From NCBI GenBank assembly GCA_033439265.1, contig JAVTVX010000009.1, positions 13,171,109 to 13,235,108 on the forward strand: 64,000 bases of DNA, written 5' to 3'. Origin of the DNA: Dillenia suffruticosa. Lineage: Eukaryota > Streptophyta > Magnoliopsida > Dilleniales > Dilleniaceae. A program made the position numbers and the translations under genes. This document shows, piece after piece, positions 1 to 13,132 of the stretch. Position 1 is the first letter of the stretch. Each line of letters opens with the position of its first letter. The notes under the pieces were generated by a model, which saw only the letters and a program-made list of their open reading frames with translations, did not search any database and was not told where the DNA came from.

Positions 1-1250
1 TCAACAATGGTAGATAGTGGGTTCTCTCTCTCCTAAAGCAGTCGAGGTATTTGGGTGTTCGTTTGACTACGGTTCATTCAATTGGATTGGTATTTGATTA
101 TTGCCCTAGTGGAGAGATGAAGACAGCAGACACACATCTTTCATATGCCCAATGGTGAGCTCACGATCATATTACAAAATGTTGAGGTCTTTTTAGGGTT
201 TCTTTAGTGAGATTCTTGTGGTAGATAGGTCGACGGGTGTCTCATGGGGTGATGTGTATGAGAGGTTGTTAGGTGTTAGAGCTCCACATTCAGTGTTTCA
301 GGGTAGGGTAGTTCTTTGAACATGCCTTGGTTGTCTAAGTTTTTTGGTGTGTTGTTCAAGGGTATAGATAATGTATATATTCTATGATGGATGCAGACAT
401 ACATAGATAGGTCGACGAGTGTCTTATGGGGTGATGTGTGTGAGAACTTATTAGGTATTAAATCTCCATATTTAGCGTTTAAGGGTGGTTCTTTGAGCAT
501 GTCTTGGTTGTTTGAATTTTTTGGTGTGTTGTTTGAGGGTGTAGATGATGTACATATTCTACGATGGATGTGGACATATATTTTGTTGTTGATAAAAGTG
601 TGTTGTTTTGTGATAAAACTACACACTACACACTTTATATATTTACAATTTTTGTTAGTTTTAAAGGATTTATGTTTTTTTAGTAATCGTAGTTGGGATT
701 TAGCGTATTTCGCATATTTGTACAGACAGTTTTGTATAATCATACATGCAGACTCGCATGAAATAGGTGGGGCACTCATTCTTCTTCAGATTTGGGCATG
801 GGAGTTGTTTCCTTATATTGGTCCCATTAGGCAGTCACTGAATATGGAGGAAGATGGTCCACTTTGTGGTGGAAGATGCAATTGATATGACTACCCTCGC
901 TACTTATGTGCTGATAATGTAGGAGGCATTTGATTGACAGTCGATTGATCAGGTCATGTGGGTGCCCTACATTGAGAATGTATTGTCTTCCCTTACCGAC
1001 TACTATCATGAGGGTAAGGATATTTGGTATGCCCATGTACTACTTATCTATTTTAGTATCATGGAGTGATATTTTTCTGATAGAGTGATCTGTTAGTTTA
1101 AAGGTATATGGTATATTCCGATTTATTGTTATACTAAGAATTGACTCCACAAGGGTAGCACACGTGGTACACAAGATATTGATTGGTCCGTCAAGCATGC
1201 ACGATATGTTGACATTTGGACATTGTGACGTGATCACTTAACTCTACTTG
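1..1250 (+). pseudogene. Degenerate plant mobile domain (PMD, MAIN-like) gene
   Basis: Conceptual translation in shifting frames shows the usual order of the plant mobile domain family (MAIN-like; often annotated as serine/threonine phosphatase 7 long form homologue): an RQQTHxFHMPNGE-like block near 120-170, the VEVFLGF block near 180-205, a LAYLYRQFC block followed by EIGGALILLQIWAWELFP near 700-830, then a DYYHEGKDIWYAH-like block near 1000-1035 and a DIDWSVKHARYVDIW block near 1175-1220. The longest open stretch is 391-885. Stops and frameshifts elsewhere show it is not functional. PMD proteins are either MULE-borne or domesticated; I see no MULE terminal repeat here. The true start lies left of the window or is lost. 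Confidence 0.75.
221..582 (+). repeat. 182-bp tandem duplication inside the PMD pseudogene
   Basis: Two direct copies, about 221-400 and 403-582, start with a shared GATAGGTCGACG core (224 and 406) and end with an ATGGATG..GACAT motif. The offset is 182 bases, not a multiple of three. Both copies encode the same PMD segment (WGDVCE/RLLG..SxLxFFGVLF). The copies have diverged by scattered substitutions, so the duplication is not recent. Confidence 0.8.
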
Positions 1251-2076
1251 ACATGTCACTTTGACCCACGGTCGATCTTGCCTATAGTGTTGGTTCTGCG
1301 CCATCTCGTGCCGTTTCATAGGTCGTCAAAGAGTTTATTTGAACTATATAATAAGTGTAAAATTTGCTATTTTTGATTTATATTAATGGGATACTCTAAT
1401 CAGACTCGAGAGTGTGACAGTATCAATGTGCATAGGATAGCAGACTCAGTGATTACGGTTTTGGCAAATGATATGACACACCTTTCGAGATCTAGATCGG
1501 TTAAAGGTGGTGATGAGGGAGATGATGAGGACTGAGGATGTGGACGATAAGGAGGGAGAGTACGAGGCCACCACCATCATCACATCATGCATTACTAATA
1601 TATCTTAGCATCCACCTGACATCATAGGACCTTCGAGTGGGTATGTAGAGTTTTTATCTTTTGTCACACTTATGGCTGATGACTTCACTTATATTTTCAC
1701 TTTGGGGGCTCCACAAAGGGGAACTCATCCCGATATCTACATTGGTAAGGGATTGACACAGGTAGAGAGAGATGCTATACCAGCCTTGTATCATGTGTCC
1801 CCACTAGTTTTCTCTAACCTCCACCACGATGATGTAAGACCCTCTCAGATCACACAGATAAACGATCTGAGTTTAGGTTTCATGATGATAGTATAGATAT
1901 TAGATTTGATTTAGGTGTTAGGCAGTAGAGTAGGAAAGGAAGAAAACGTTAAAAGTTATGTAATCTATATTTTATATATTTTGTTATGTTAATCAAAATT
2001 ATATTTTTTTTTCTGATAATTATATTATGAATTGCTATAATTTGTTTGTTGGTTTTGTTGTATTGGTGAAAAGTTG
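1251..2076. other. Gene-poor spacer with one short open frame
   Basis: A 74-codon frame at 1672-1896 (+) resembles no family I recognise. It may be a worn C-terminal part of the PMD locus. The rest, 1900-2076, is AT-rich and shows no coding signal. Confidence 0.4.
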
Positions 2077-4970
2077 TGTCATGCTTCGACTCTTGGATCT
2101 ACCACGCGACAACTGTCGCATCACCTCGGTATATAGGTAAACCCTGCCCATTCATCGGAATAACGCAAGGCAATCATCATATTTTCAAAATAACACAACA
2201 ATATACAAAGGACTCACTCAGTCAACCCTGTTTTAAAGTCATTCATAAGGCTAATCTGGCCATTTTTAAATCCAAACAACATGTAAATGACCCACTCAGT
2301 CCATCCATGTTTTAAAAGGTATGTATAAGGCCAACTTGGACATTTCTAAATCCAATAGAATTTCATAATTCTAAAAAAAATCCAACAATGAAAAACATAA
2401 AAGAATTTAGGTACAATTTGAAATTTAGAAATCCAAATAGGGTGACAGGGTGGAGTTTTAATTACAATTCAAAAGAATATCTTCCATATGGATCCAACTA
2501 ATCTTCTCAAAAAAATTCATCCAAAACAAGAACAGTTACTAGCAGTAGGAATTTCCTCAAAAAACTAACTCGAGCTCGGCAAGGTCCGATACTAGAATCG
2601 ACTAGATCTCCTAACTTAAACTTTCTTTACAAAATGAAATAAATAAGGGTGAGTATAAAATTACTTAGAAAGTGGAGTGCAATGGCATAATTTATCAAAT
2701 AATATAATTCTAACAATTATAGTAATTAAAACAAAAAGAATGGATGCAACCAAAATTTTCATATTTTCCAAAAGTTAAGGGGTTTCCCTAAATAAACCAC
2801 TTCCATTCAAGATTTTGTCGAATCCGAGTGGAAGCCCGCTAAGAGATTTTCAATTCATTCAATTCACAACACTATATCCCCCTTCCTTGGCGTTGATTCG
2901 TACCTCACCGGTGGTGCAACTGGATAGTATGTACAGGAGGTCGCACTACCAACCTTTGCCAATAATTCCTAACCACAACACCCCGTCGGGTCGTTCCGTG
3001 GAGGGAATGACTATAGTCATTTACATCACATACACCATCCTTTCATAACCATTCAAATCTCATTCAATATATCATGATTTCAACAAATAGTTATCAAAAC
3101 ATATCATAATATTTATGAATAAATTATTTAACAACATATGGTACATTTTCATTCATAAATAATATGAATACAAACATATTTCAAATTCTCATGTCGGGAC
3201 ATCCCACAATCACAAATATTTATGAAAAATCATAAAAAAATCATTTAAAACAAATTATAAAAGGATTTTGAAATGATTCTTCTCATTAGAGGCATAGCGG
3301 TCTGTCTACTCACCTCTTGAAAGGGTAATCACTCCCAAATTTCCCAACCAAATAAGAATTATCCTTCGTTCAACTCTTCCAATGCCTTAATCTTATTTAT
3401 TGATCATAATTTAATCATTAAATCACATACCAATACTAGAGCAATCAATTTTTCCTTAATATTTTCATAATTCTATTTTTTCAATAAATTTTCCAATCTG
3501 CACAGTTATAAGAAAATGGCTATAACTTTCACTACACATATCCAAATCATATGATTCTTATCACAAATTAAAGATAAGATGTAGATCTACAAATATCATA
3601 TCCATAGCCTAATTTATCCTAGAAAGCTTCTCAAAATCGAAGGGAAACAAGCAGCTGAGATAGGACAAAAAAAACATTTTTTTGCATTATGAATTTATTT
3701 GAAAAATCATAAAGCATTCAATTCTTATCGGATTTCAACGAATCATATCTCATTTTTAAGATATGAGAGTCTAGTTTCATATGCAAAAAACCTAACTTGA
3801 TTTGATTTTGTGTAGAGAAAGTTATAAAGGTAAGATCATAGTATATTCATTATGAAAAAATCAAGAATTTCAACCCAAATATTGTTAAATCATGACATGA
3901 GCTTCATTAAATGAAATCCACTATATCAACATCCAAATAAATCACAAACTTCCCTAGCATAGCTCAAGTCTACCAAAAGAATCTGTAAGTTCAAAATTGG
4001 CTCCTCTCAAGTAGACAAGGAAGAGAACCCATTGTTTGATTCGCCTCCTTTCACCATATGATCATTAGTATATACATGATAATTGACTTATTTAATTTAC
4101 TCTCAATGGACATTGTTATCCCACTTTTTTTTGCAATAACACCTTTCCTTTGAGATGTTCTCTCTCCTTCTAATTTTTAAATTTCAGTAAAAACCCAAAT
4201 CAAATTAACCAAACTCACTTAGGCACAAGTTTATAAGGTTTAATAACAGATTTTCAAACAATCATGCCAATATACATACAAGAACTCATTCAACAACTCA
4301 AAAGCAACTTAGGGACGATGTTGGGAAGCAGTATTTGCCTTTGCTTTGCAGAAAACTCATTCCCAAACCAGAATTCCAACACTCGCACGCACACAAGCAA
4401 AGAAGTTCATGTACACAACATCTGGTCTATGAGAAAGAGCTACAAAACTCAAAATTAAAAAAGTGGATCATTTACATATTTCTACACTCCAAAATCAATA
4501 AAGAAAAATGAAATAAAATCAAAGAGAGTAGATATTCGGTCACATAGGGTACCCTAACTCTCTTTGATATTTGCAACTAATTCGAAACACTGCAATACTT
4601 CTAAAACATGGCAGATACTTCGAAAATGCTTTGGTTTGGAAGAGATTTTGAAAACCAATGAAGAATTGAAAAGAATTCAAGAGATGTACGAACTAAGCCT
4701 TAGCCGAGAAGAGATGAAATCTGACTGTTCTAGGCCTCAAATCTGACCTCCGGTGTGCCCTTGTACTTCAAGAAAACTCAAATCGTGGATGAGATTTGGA
4801 AAGAAGATGAAATTTGGGGAGAAAGAGAGGGAGCTGAGAGTGTGTGTGTGTATGTGAGAGAGAGAGAGAGAGATGAAAGGAGATGGGTTTCGAGTAAATG
4901 AAATTGAAAAAGTGAGGGGGGAGAGAATAAGAAACTTTGACTTTTTGTTCTTTTTTTTCTCAGTATTACA
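2077..4970 (-). repeat. 3' LTR of gypsy element 1
   Basis: On the minus strand it begins TGTAATACTGAG, just after a GGGGGTTAAG polypurine stretch, and ends GCATGACA, giving TG..CA ends and about 2.9 kb. The ending resembles that of the 13133-15526 LTR (GCGTGACA), preceded in both by a CGACxxTxGTCGCG-like stem. A GA-rich run at 4854-4871 lies near the LTR start, mirroring the CT-rich run in the element 2 LTR. Confidence 0.7.
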
Positions 4971-5016
4971 ACACTTAACCCCCTAAGAAATTTTGTTCTC
5001 AAAATTTAAAAGAAAA

Positions 5017-8000
5017 TTATACTTTAAAATGGTGTGGGTGTTGTTTTCGCATCGATTCTTCCGTCTCCCAAGTTTCCTCTTCTATTTGGTTACTTCTCCA
5101 TGACAACTTGATCATGGCAATTTGTTTAGTCCTCAATTGCTTGAGTTGTCGATCAAGAATTTTCACCGGTTGTACCTTAAAACTCAAGTCTTTATTCAAC
5201 TCTACTGGAGGAGCTTCTAATACATGTGAGGGATCTGAAAAGTATTTCTTTAACATTAAAAGATGAAAAGCATCATGGATCCTTTGTAACTCCATCGATA
5301 ATTCAAGACGGTATGCCACTTTTCCAATTCTTTTGAGGATTTTGAAGGGACGATATAACGAGAATTCAGTTTTTTCCATTTTTGAAATGATATTATGACC
5401 TTCCAAGAAGAGACCTTCAAAAATATCATATCTTCAACTTCGAATTCCTAGGGCCTTCTCCTTGTCAACGTAGCTCTTTTGTCGATCTTGAGCTGCCTTT
5501 ATTCTTTCTCGGATCATTCTTGCATTTTCCTTGGTGGCTTCAATCAACTCTACCCTTTCAATTTTCTTCTCACCAACCTCATCTCAACATAATAGAGTCC
5601 GACATTTCCTTCCGTAGAGAGCCTCATAGGGTGACATCCCAATACTAATTTGGTAACTATTATTGTATGCAAATTTGGTCAATGAGAGATGTCGATCCCA
5701 ACTATCTTGGAAATCCATAACACATATCCAAAGCATATCTTCTAAGGTCTGAATCGTATGCTTAGATTGTCTGTCAGTCTGAGGGTGGAAAGCTGTGCGG
5801 AACTTCAATTTAGTTCCCAAAGCGGCTTACAGCTTGGGCCAAAATCGAGAAGTGAACCAAGGGTCACCGTCCGATATAATAGATATTAGAACATCGTAAG
5901 GCCTCACAATCTCGTTGATGTACAACTTGGCCAACCTCTCCAAGAGATAAGAGTTCTGGGTCGGGAAGAAATAAGCCAATTTGGCAAGATAGTCCACAAT
6001 TATCCAAATGGCATCATGACGGCTTGGAGTACTTGACAAACCTATCACGAAATCCATAGTAATATGTTTTTATTTCCATTCGAGAATTGATAGTGGTTGG
6101 ATGATATCGGCCAATCTTTGGTACTCGACTTTGACTTGCTGTACACTAAACATTTAGCCACAAACTTGACTATCTCTCTCTTCAATCTGGACCACCAATA
6201 TGACTCTTTGATGGTTCGGTATATTTTGGTACCCCCAAATGCATGGTATAGGCTGAGGAATGTGCTTCTTCAAGTATGTCTTTCCTGAGATCCTTATCCT
6301 TCGGGACACAAATACGTCTCCTATAAGTCACAATTCCATCCTCCCAAATTTGGAACTCATAACTTTTCCCCTTATGAATTTTCTCAACAATAACCTTCAA
6401 TTCCTCATCGATCACTTGAACCTTTTGAATATGATTCACTAATGTAGGCCTCACCATAAACTTGGCCAAGAGTGCACCATGATCATCCTTAGCCAACTCA
6501 ACTCCAAGTTTTCGAAGTCTAACTAGATAAGGGAGTTAAGAGCTTCCTTGAAATTCCAGACTAGAAGAAGAGGACTTCCAACTCAAGACGTCAACAACCA
6601 CATTAGCTTTCCAATGATTGTAGTCTATTACTAGATTACAATCCTTGATCAACTCTAGTCATCTTCGCTGCCTCAAATTGAGCTCCTTCTGTGTAAGTAA
6701 GTATTTCAAACTTTTGTGATTGGTGATGATCTTGCATGTAACCCCATATAGATAATGCCGCCAAATTTTTAAAGCTAAGACAATGGTAGCTAACTCTAAG
6801 TCATGAGTAGGATAGTTCACTTCATACTTTTTTAGCTAGCAAGAGGCATAAACAATTACCATATCACCTTGTATCAACATGCACCCTAACCCTTGCTTAT
6901 TGGCATCACTATATACGACAAAATCACCGCCGCCACAGTAGAAAGAGCAAGGATGAGAGCAAATGTCAACCTCTGTTTAAGCTCTTGGAAACTACCCTCG
7001 CACCTTTCATCCTATTCAAACTTCACTCCCTTCTGAGTCAAATTAGATATTGGAGCTGCTATTTTTGAGAATCCTCTACGAATCTCTAATAGTAACCTGC
7101 TAACCCGAGGAAAATTTTCACCTCGGTAACATTTTTGGGTTGCTCCCACTTTAGAATGGCTTCTACTTTCTTGGGGTCTATAAAAATTCCATCCTCGGAA
7201 ACCACGTAGCATAAAAGGCCAATCTTCCTTAGCCAAAACCTTACACTTGGAGAACCTGGCATACAACCTTTTCTCCCTAAGAGTTTACAACACGATCCAG
7301 AGATGTTTGGAATGCTCTTCATCATTCTTGGAATACACCAAAATGTCATCGATGAAAACTATGACAAACTTGTCAAGGTAAGCATAAAACACTCAGTTCA
7401 TGAAGTCCATCAAAGCTGTAGGAGCATTCGTCAATTCTAAGGGCATCACCAAAAGCTCGTAGTGCCCATACGGCATGCTAAACGTGGTTTTCTGGGTATC
7501 ATCACTCTTAATTCTCAATTGGTAGTAACCCGATCTCAAATCTATCTTTGAAAACATACTAACGAAGTTGATCAAAAAGATCATCAATCCTTGGGAGAGG
7601 ATACTTGTTCTTGATTGTTGCCTTATTAAGCCGTCGGTAGTCAATGCATAACCAGATAGTTCCGTCCATCTTCTTCACAATGAGAACCGGAGCACCTTAA
7701 GGTGAGGTACTCAGTTGGATGAACTCCTTGTCTAACAACTCTTGGAGCTGAACCTTCAACTCCTTCAACTCCATGGGTACTATAAAATATGGCACGATTG
7801 AAATCGGTGTGGTACCGGGAACCATATTTATGGCAAAGTCAAACTCCTAGACCGGTGGCAATCCCAGCAACTCTTTCAGAAAAATGTCCAAAAAATCATT
7901 CACTATGGGAACATCATTCAAATTAGGACTCTCCACCGTGGTGACAATAATGTGAGCTAAGCAAGCATCAAACCCTTTGTGCACTAGTTTCTGTACTTTA

Positions 8001-8392
8001 AAGGCCGAAGTCACACAACTTGGTAATACCCGATGCTCACCAACAAAGACAAATGTTGGACATCCCGGTTTCCAAAATTCTACTTCCTTCATGAAACAAT
8101 CCACTGATACCGATGAAAATGCAGTCAATCCATACCCAGAATGGTGTCGAAATTGCTCATCTCCAATGGAATCAATTCTACTTCAAGAGTTACATCACCG
8201 ACTTTCACCGCACAATTCTTATACATGGTTTCTCTAATCAACTGTTGCCCCAAAGGAGTGATAACCAATAACTCTTCCACAAGTAGAGTTACAGGCTTAT
8301 CAGAATGCTTACAAAACTTGCACCTACAAATGAATTATTAGATCCAGTATCTATTAGTATACGAGCATCAATATCAAAGATTTGCATCGTAC
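5017..8392 (-). pseudogene. pol of gypsy element 1 (protease, RT, RNase H, integrase, chromodomain remnant)
   Basis: From right to left the fragments read: protease motif DARILIDTGS near 8350; FKVQKLVHKGFDACLAHI near 7950; RT block [28 protein letters not shown] (7644-7393); RT thumb/RNase H linker with [21 protein letters not shown] (7349-7086); integrase zinc-binding region (6496-6182); integrase core [21 protein letters not shown] (6057-5827) then FHPQTDRQ (5820-5584); and a C-terminal WRSNQIEEETWETEESMRKQ segment (5406-5017). Many stops and frame changes separate them, so no polyprotein can be made. Confidence 0.85.
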
Positions 8393-8718
8393 CTATTAAT
8401 ATAGACCATAAAATATTTATTAGTTGATACATAAATTAAATGATTCATATTTGACTCCCGATAATGTTTCATTACACCACACAATCATGAATATTTCATA
8501 TATTTACCTATCTTAAGAATCCATACTATTGATATAGCCATAACATCTACTTAATGGAACTCTACAAGTTAGTAATTTTAAACACATTCTCTACATTCAA
8601 CCTTGTGCATATACTATTGACCATACAAAAATCATATCATCACATATTTCACATTATAACCATATATCACCTGCATCATATTTCTAAATTATCTAATTCG
8701 AGTTTCAAAGGGTTTTAC
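8393..8718 (-). other. Putative gag-protease intron of element 1 (326 nt)
   Basis: Minus strand: gag ends ..NPDMIT-G with the exon closing ACTG, then GTAAAACC begins at 8718. The interval ends ATTAATAG at 8393 and is followed by GTACGATGCAAATC. Joining at these sites gives an in-frame ITG-TMQIFDIDARILIDTG. The gap is AT-rich. The same phase-1 junction is found in elements 2 and 3. Confidence 0.6.
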
Positions 8719-8789
8719 CAGTGATCATGTCCGGATTGACTTGAGCCTCTTCATTTGTAAAGGGCAGCTACACCTCTCACTTGGCACGA

Positions 8790-9616
8790 TTTCCTTAGGG
8801 AATTCGATCAGAGGTTCTACACCTGATTCGATCGGGACTTGAAGAGAAAAGAATTCCTTCGATTTCGCCAAGGAAATCTATCTGTGAAGGAATATGAGGC
8901 GAAATTTAGAAGCTTATCATCATTCGTACCAGAGCTAATCACCTCCGAAGAGTGCAGACGCTTCAAGTTTGAGGATGGCTTGAATCTGAATATTCGAGAG
9001 AAGATGTTGGTTACGGATAAGCACACATGCCAGAACGTGTTGCAATTGGCCTTGAGGGCCGAACAGATGGTGCTTGAAAGGGGAAATGTTAGGGACCACC
9101 AAGGGAAGAAGAGGTCCAGCGGATTTGTACCTGGCCAAAACTCTAAGAAGAACAGAACTACAGACTATCAAAGTGGTTGATTTATTTCGGGATCGGTTGG
9201 ATTTCCTCAAAGCCAACAAATTCATAGATCAAATGCTTTTGGCGTTGAAAATGTTAAATCGGGAGCAAGACCCAGAGGAGGTGGAATGCAGACTTGCCCT
9301 ACTTGTAAAGGGTATCACACAGGTCCGTGCAGAGGACCTAAGAGGTGTTATCACTGCGGGAAGGACGTACACCTCCGTTATTCTTGCCCTGAGTTCACAA
9401 AAGAAGGGCAAGGGAGTCGGCAAGTTAGAGGTCCCTCTAGCGGCTCCAAAATTGGTCCAGCAGGTTCGGTGACACCTTCCACTAGTACCATTCCTAGGAC
9501 AGGCACAAGAAGCAATGCAGTAGCTACCCCCTCTCAGCGACCTCAGCCAAGGGCTCAAGCTAGGGTTGTTGCCATGACGAACGAAGAAGCTCAGATTAAT
9601 CCTGACGTAGTCACAG
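8790..9616 (+). pseudogene. Partial gag of gypsy element 2
   Basis: It starts within the conserved retrotransposon gag domain (WHDFLREFDQRFY, stop, then KRKEFLRFRQGNLSVKEYE..) at about 8787-8900. It continues through FKFEDGL and the RAEQMV segment and, after a frame change near 9180, reaches a CCHC zinc knuckle (CYHCGKDVHLRYSC) at about 9340-9390. The end is MTNEEAQINPDVVTG. The N-terminal third is missing. Nucleic-acid binding and capsid formation are the family role; the stop and frameshift make it inactive. Confidence 0.8.
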
Positions 9617-9749
9617 GTAAATTTTCATTTAAATTTAAATTTGAAATTTGAAAATGTGATATCTATGGATTATAACTATGATTTGATGATTTGTGATTAT
9701 CAATGAAAGGGTATGATGATACGATTAAGTTTATGGTTTACATTTATAG
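9617..9749 (+). other. Putative gag-protease intron of element 2 (133 nt)
   Basis: The exon ends GTAGTCACAG, GTAAATTTTC opens the gap at 9617, CATTTATAG closes it at 9749, and GTATGATGAAAATT follows. Joining gives VVTG-MMKIFGVDAHILIDTG in frame. Without splicing, gag runs into stops within the gap. The interval is strongly AT-rich, as plant introns are. Confidence 0.65.
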
Positions 9750-12700
9750 GTATGATGAAAATTTTTGGAGTGGATGCTCATATACTCATTGATACCGGAT
9801 CAAATAATTCATTTGTAAGCTCGGAATTTGCAAGACATTCTGATAGGGATTTAGTTCCTCTTTATGAAGAATTGTTGGTCATTACTCCCTTGAGAGCATA
9901 TGATTCGAAATTTTGTACATAAGTCTTGTGAGGTGAAAGTTGATGAAACAATCTCTGAAGCGGATTTGATTCCGTTGGATATGAAGGACTTTGACGCCAT
10001 CCTAGGCATGGATTGGCTAAGTCTTCACCGAGTTTCAGTAAATTGCTTCACTAAAAAAGTGGAATTTCGTAGGGCAGGACATCCACTACTTGTGTTCGCC
10101 GGTGAACGGCGAGTATTGCGACCTATGTGATTTCAGCTCTTGAGGCATGGAGATTAATACATAAGGGCTGCGAAGCATATTTGGCTCATATCATTGATAC
10201 TACGGTAGCAAGCCCTAACCTGAGCGATATCCTTGTGGTAAATGAGTTCCCGGACGTCTTTCCAGAAGAGTTATCGGGGTTGCCACCGATTCGGGAGTTG
10301 TTCCCGGTACAGCACCAGTCTCCACTTCTCCTTATCGAATGGCACCAACAGAATTAAAAGAGTTGAAAGTCCAACTCCAAGAGTTGTTGAGAAATGGATC
10401 CATCCGACCGAGTACCTCGCCTTGGGGTGCTCCGGTTCTGTTTGTAAAGAAGAAAGATAACACGTTTCGGTTGTGTATCGATTATCAGCAATTAAATAAG
10501 ATGACCATGAAAAATAAATACCCCTTGCCAAGGATTGATGACTTGTTTGATCAACTCCAAGGGGCCAGTGTATTCTCTAAGATAGATTTGAGGTCCGGTT
10601 ATCACCAGTTGCAGATAAAGGAAGATGATGTCCCCAAGACTGCGTTTAGGACACGGTATGGGCATTATGAATTCTTGGTGATGCCATTTGGTCTGACGAA
10701 TGCTCCAGTAGCTTTCATGGACCTTATGAATCGAGTTTTTCACTCCTATCTCGATAAGTTCGTCATTGTTTTCATTGACGACATACTTGTGTATTCTAAA
10801 AATGATGAAGAGCATTCAAATCATCTTCAGATTGTGCTGCAGACTCTCCGAGATAAGCAATTGTTTGCTAAGTCTCAAAGTGTGAATTCTGGCTGAAGGA
10901 AATTGGCTTTTTGGGACATGTGGTATCCGAAGAAGGAATATTTGTTGATCCAAAGAAAATTGAGGCGATTCTAAAATGGGAACAACCCAAAAATGTACCG
11001 AGGTGCGTAGTTTTCTCGGTTTGGCTGGATACCACCGAAAATTTGTAGAGGGCTTTTCCAAGATTACAGCTCCGTTGTCTGGCTTGACGCGGAAGGGAAT
11101 CCAGTTTGATTGGATAGATAAATGTGAGCAGAGTTTTCAAGAACTCAAAAGGAGACTCACGTTAGCTCCCATACTCATTCTTCCTACCATCGGTGATGAT
11201 TTTGTTGTCTACAGCGATGCCAGTAAATAGGGGTTAGGATGCGTCTTGATGCAGGGTAACAGAGTTATCGCCTACGCTTCTCGACAGTTAAAGAAGTATG
11301 AGCTGAATTATCCTACACATAATCTAGAGCTTACTGCTATCGTATTTGCCTTGAAGATTTGGCGACATTACTTGTACGGAGCCACATGTAGGATCTTTAC
11401 TGATCACAAGAGTTTCAAATATTTGCTTACCCAGAAAGAGCTCAACTTGAGGCAAAGGAGATGGTTAAAACTGATTAAAGACTATGATTTGATGATTGAC
11501 TATCACCCGGGTAAGCCGAATGTAATTGCGGATGCTCAAGTCATCATCTTCTCATTCTCAAGCGGGTTCTTATCTCTCATTCCTTGTTGGACTTCGTGCT
11601 CTTGGAGCCAAATTTGCTTATGATGACAATTGCGCATTATTGGCAAAGTTTGAAATTCGACCAACCTTGGTGGAGCGTATTAAAGAGCTCCAGGCAACTG
11701 ATGAGGAGCTAAAGCAGATAGTAGAAAAGATTCGTAAGGGTGAAACCGATGATTTTCATATTCGGGAGGATGACATGGTGATGTATGGGAAACGGATTTG
11801 TGTTCCCAAAAATGATGAGGTTCGAAAAGCCATTCTTGAAGAAGCACACTCTTCGGCTTATGCTATGCATCCTGGAAGCACTAAAATGTACCGGACCAAT
11901 AAAGAAGCTTATTGGTGGTTGGCATTGAAGCGGGAAATAGCCGAATTTGTGGCAAGGTGTTTAATGTGTCAACAAATCAAGGTCGAATATCAGAAACTGG
12001 CCGGAACGCTTCAACCATTGTCTATACTGAATAGAAATGGGAGCATATTACTATGGACTTCGTGGTAGGATTGCCACGTACTCCGAGTCGTCACGATGTC
12101 ATTTGGGTAATAGTGGACAGACTTAGAAAATCGACACATTTCCTCCCAATTCAGAATATTTATTCTTTGAAAAGGTTAGCGAAGTTGTATCTTGATGAGA
12201 TTGTTCGACTCCACGGAATTCCAGTATCGATTGTATCAGATTGTGATCCCCGATTCACATCCAGATTCTGGCCTAAGTTACAAGAAGCCTTGGGTACCAA
12301 ATTGAAATTCAGTATTGTATTTCATCCACAGACTGATGGGCAATCTAAACGTTGGAAGACATGTTGAGAGCATGCATTATGGATTTCCAAGGGAGTTGGG
12401 ATAGACATCTCTCGCTGATTGAATTTGCATACAATAACAGCTACCAATCTAGTATTGGTATGCCTCCCTATGAAGCTCTCTACGGAAGGAAATGTCGGAC
12501 TCCACTTTGTTGGAATGAAGTTGGAGAACGGAAGATTGAAAGTATACAATTGATTGAAACTACCAAGGAAAAGGTGATGCTAATTCGGGAAAGAATGAAG
12601 GTAGCGCAAGATCAGCAAAGGAGCTACGCCGACAAGAGAAGAAGACACTTGGAGTTTGAAGTAAGGGATATGGTATTTTTGAAAGTCTCTCCTTGGAAGG

Positions 12701-13081
12701 GTATCATCCGATTTCAGAAACGAGGAAAGTTAAACCCTCGATATATCGGACCATTTAAAATCATTGAAAGAGTTGGGAAGGTGGCATATCAGTTGAAATT
12801 GCCGTCGGAGTTGCAAAGGATTCATGACGTTTTTCACGTCTCAATGTTGAGAAAGTACTTATCAGATCTTCGCACGTATTGGAAGCACCTCCGGTAGAGT
12901 TGAATGAAAATTTAAGTTTCAAGATACAACCGGTGAAAATCATTGATCGACAAATCAAGTAATTGAGAAGTAAACAAATCCCCATGGTCAAGATATTGTG
13001 GAAAAGTAATCAAGTGCAAGAGGAAACTTGGGAGACTGAAGAACTGATACGAAAACAGCACCCCCAATTGTTTGATATATA
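9750..13081 (+). pseudogene. pol of gypsy element 2 (near-complete, mutated)
   Basis: Domains in order: aspartic protease DTGSNNSFVS (9790-9830) and DFDAILGMDWL (about 9990); RT with [16 protein letters not shown] and catalytic FIDDILVYS (10339-10896); RNase H with VVYSDAS (11200-11230) and TDHKSFKYL (about 11400); integrase zinc finger [17 protein letters not shown] (11860-11980); integrase core [15 protein letters not shown] (12053-); C-terminal MVFLKVSPWKGIIRF and a chromodomain-like WKSNQVQEETWETEE before the stop at 13079-13081. Frameshifts lie near 9920, 10125, 10340, 10890, 11540, 12060 and 12350, with stops near 11230 and 12960. It is the least decayed of the two fused copies. Confidence 0.85.
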
Positions 13082-13132
13082 AATTTTCTTTCAAATTTCG
13101 AGAACGAAATATCTTTTTAGGGGGTTAAGTAT

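Larger units (their letters stand above)
2077..8790 (-). mobile_element. Ty3/gypsy element 1 (Tekay/Del-like chromovirus), 5'-truncated
   Basis: Minus-strand order is end of gag (about 8790-8719), an intron-like gap (8718-8393), protease-RT-RNase H-integrase-chromodomain remnant (8392-5017), a polypurine tract and a 3' LTR (4970-2077). The 5' LTR and most of gag are absent, and at about 8790 the sequence passes directly into gag of an oppositely oriented element. The C-terminal VxVxWRSxQxEEETWExE-type segment fits Tekay/Del chromoviruses (family knowledge). Its left flank (AGTTG) does not match the right flank of element 2 (CATGT), so the pair is not one simple insertion. Confidence 0.8.

Noticed and set aside
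1672..1896. Small gene of 74 codons
   Set aside because: No family resemblance, no splice or regulatory context, and it lies in decayed PMD flank.
4778..5002. Open frame with a serine/leucine-rich sequence on the minus strand
   Set aside because: It spans a GA-repeat and the LTR border of element 1; composition explains it.
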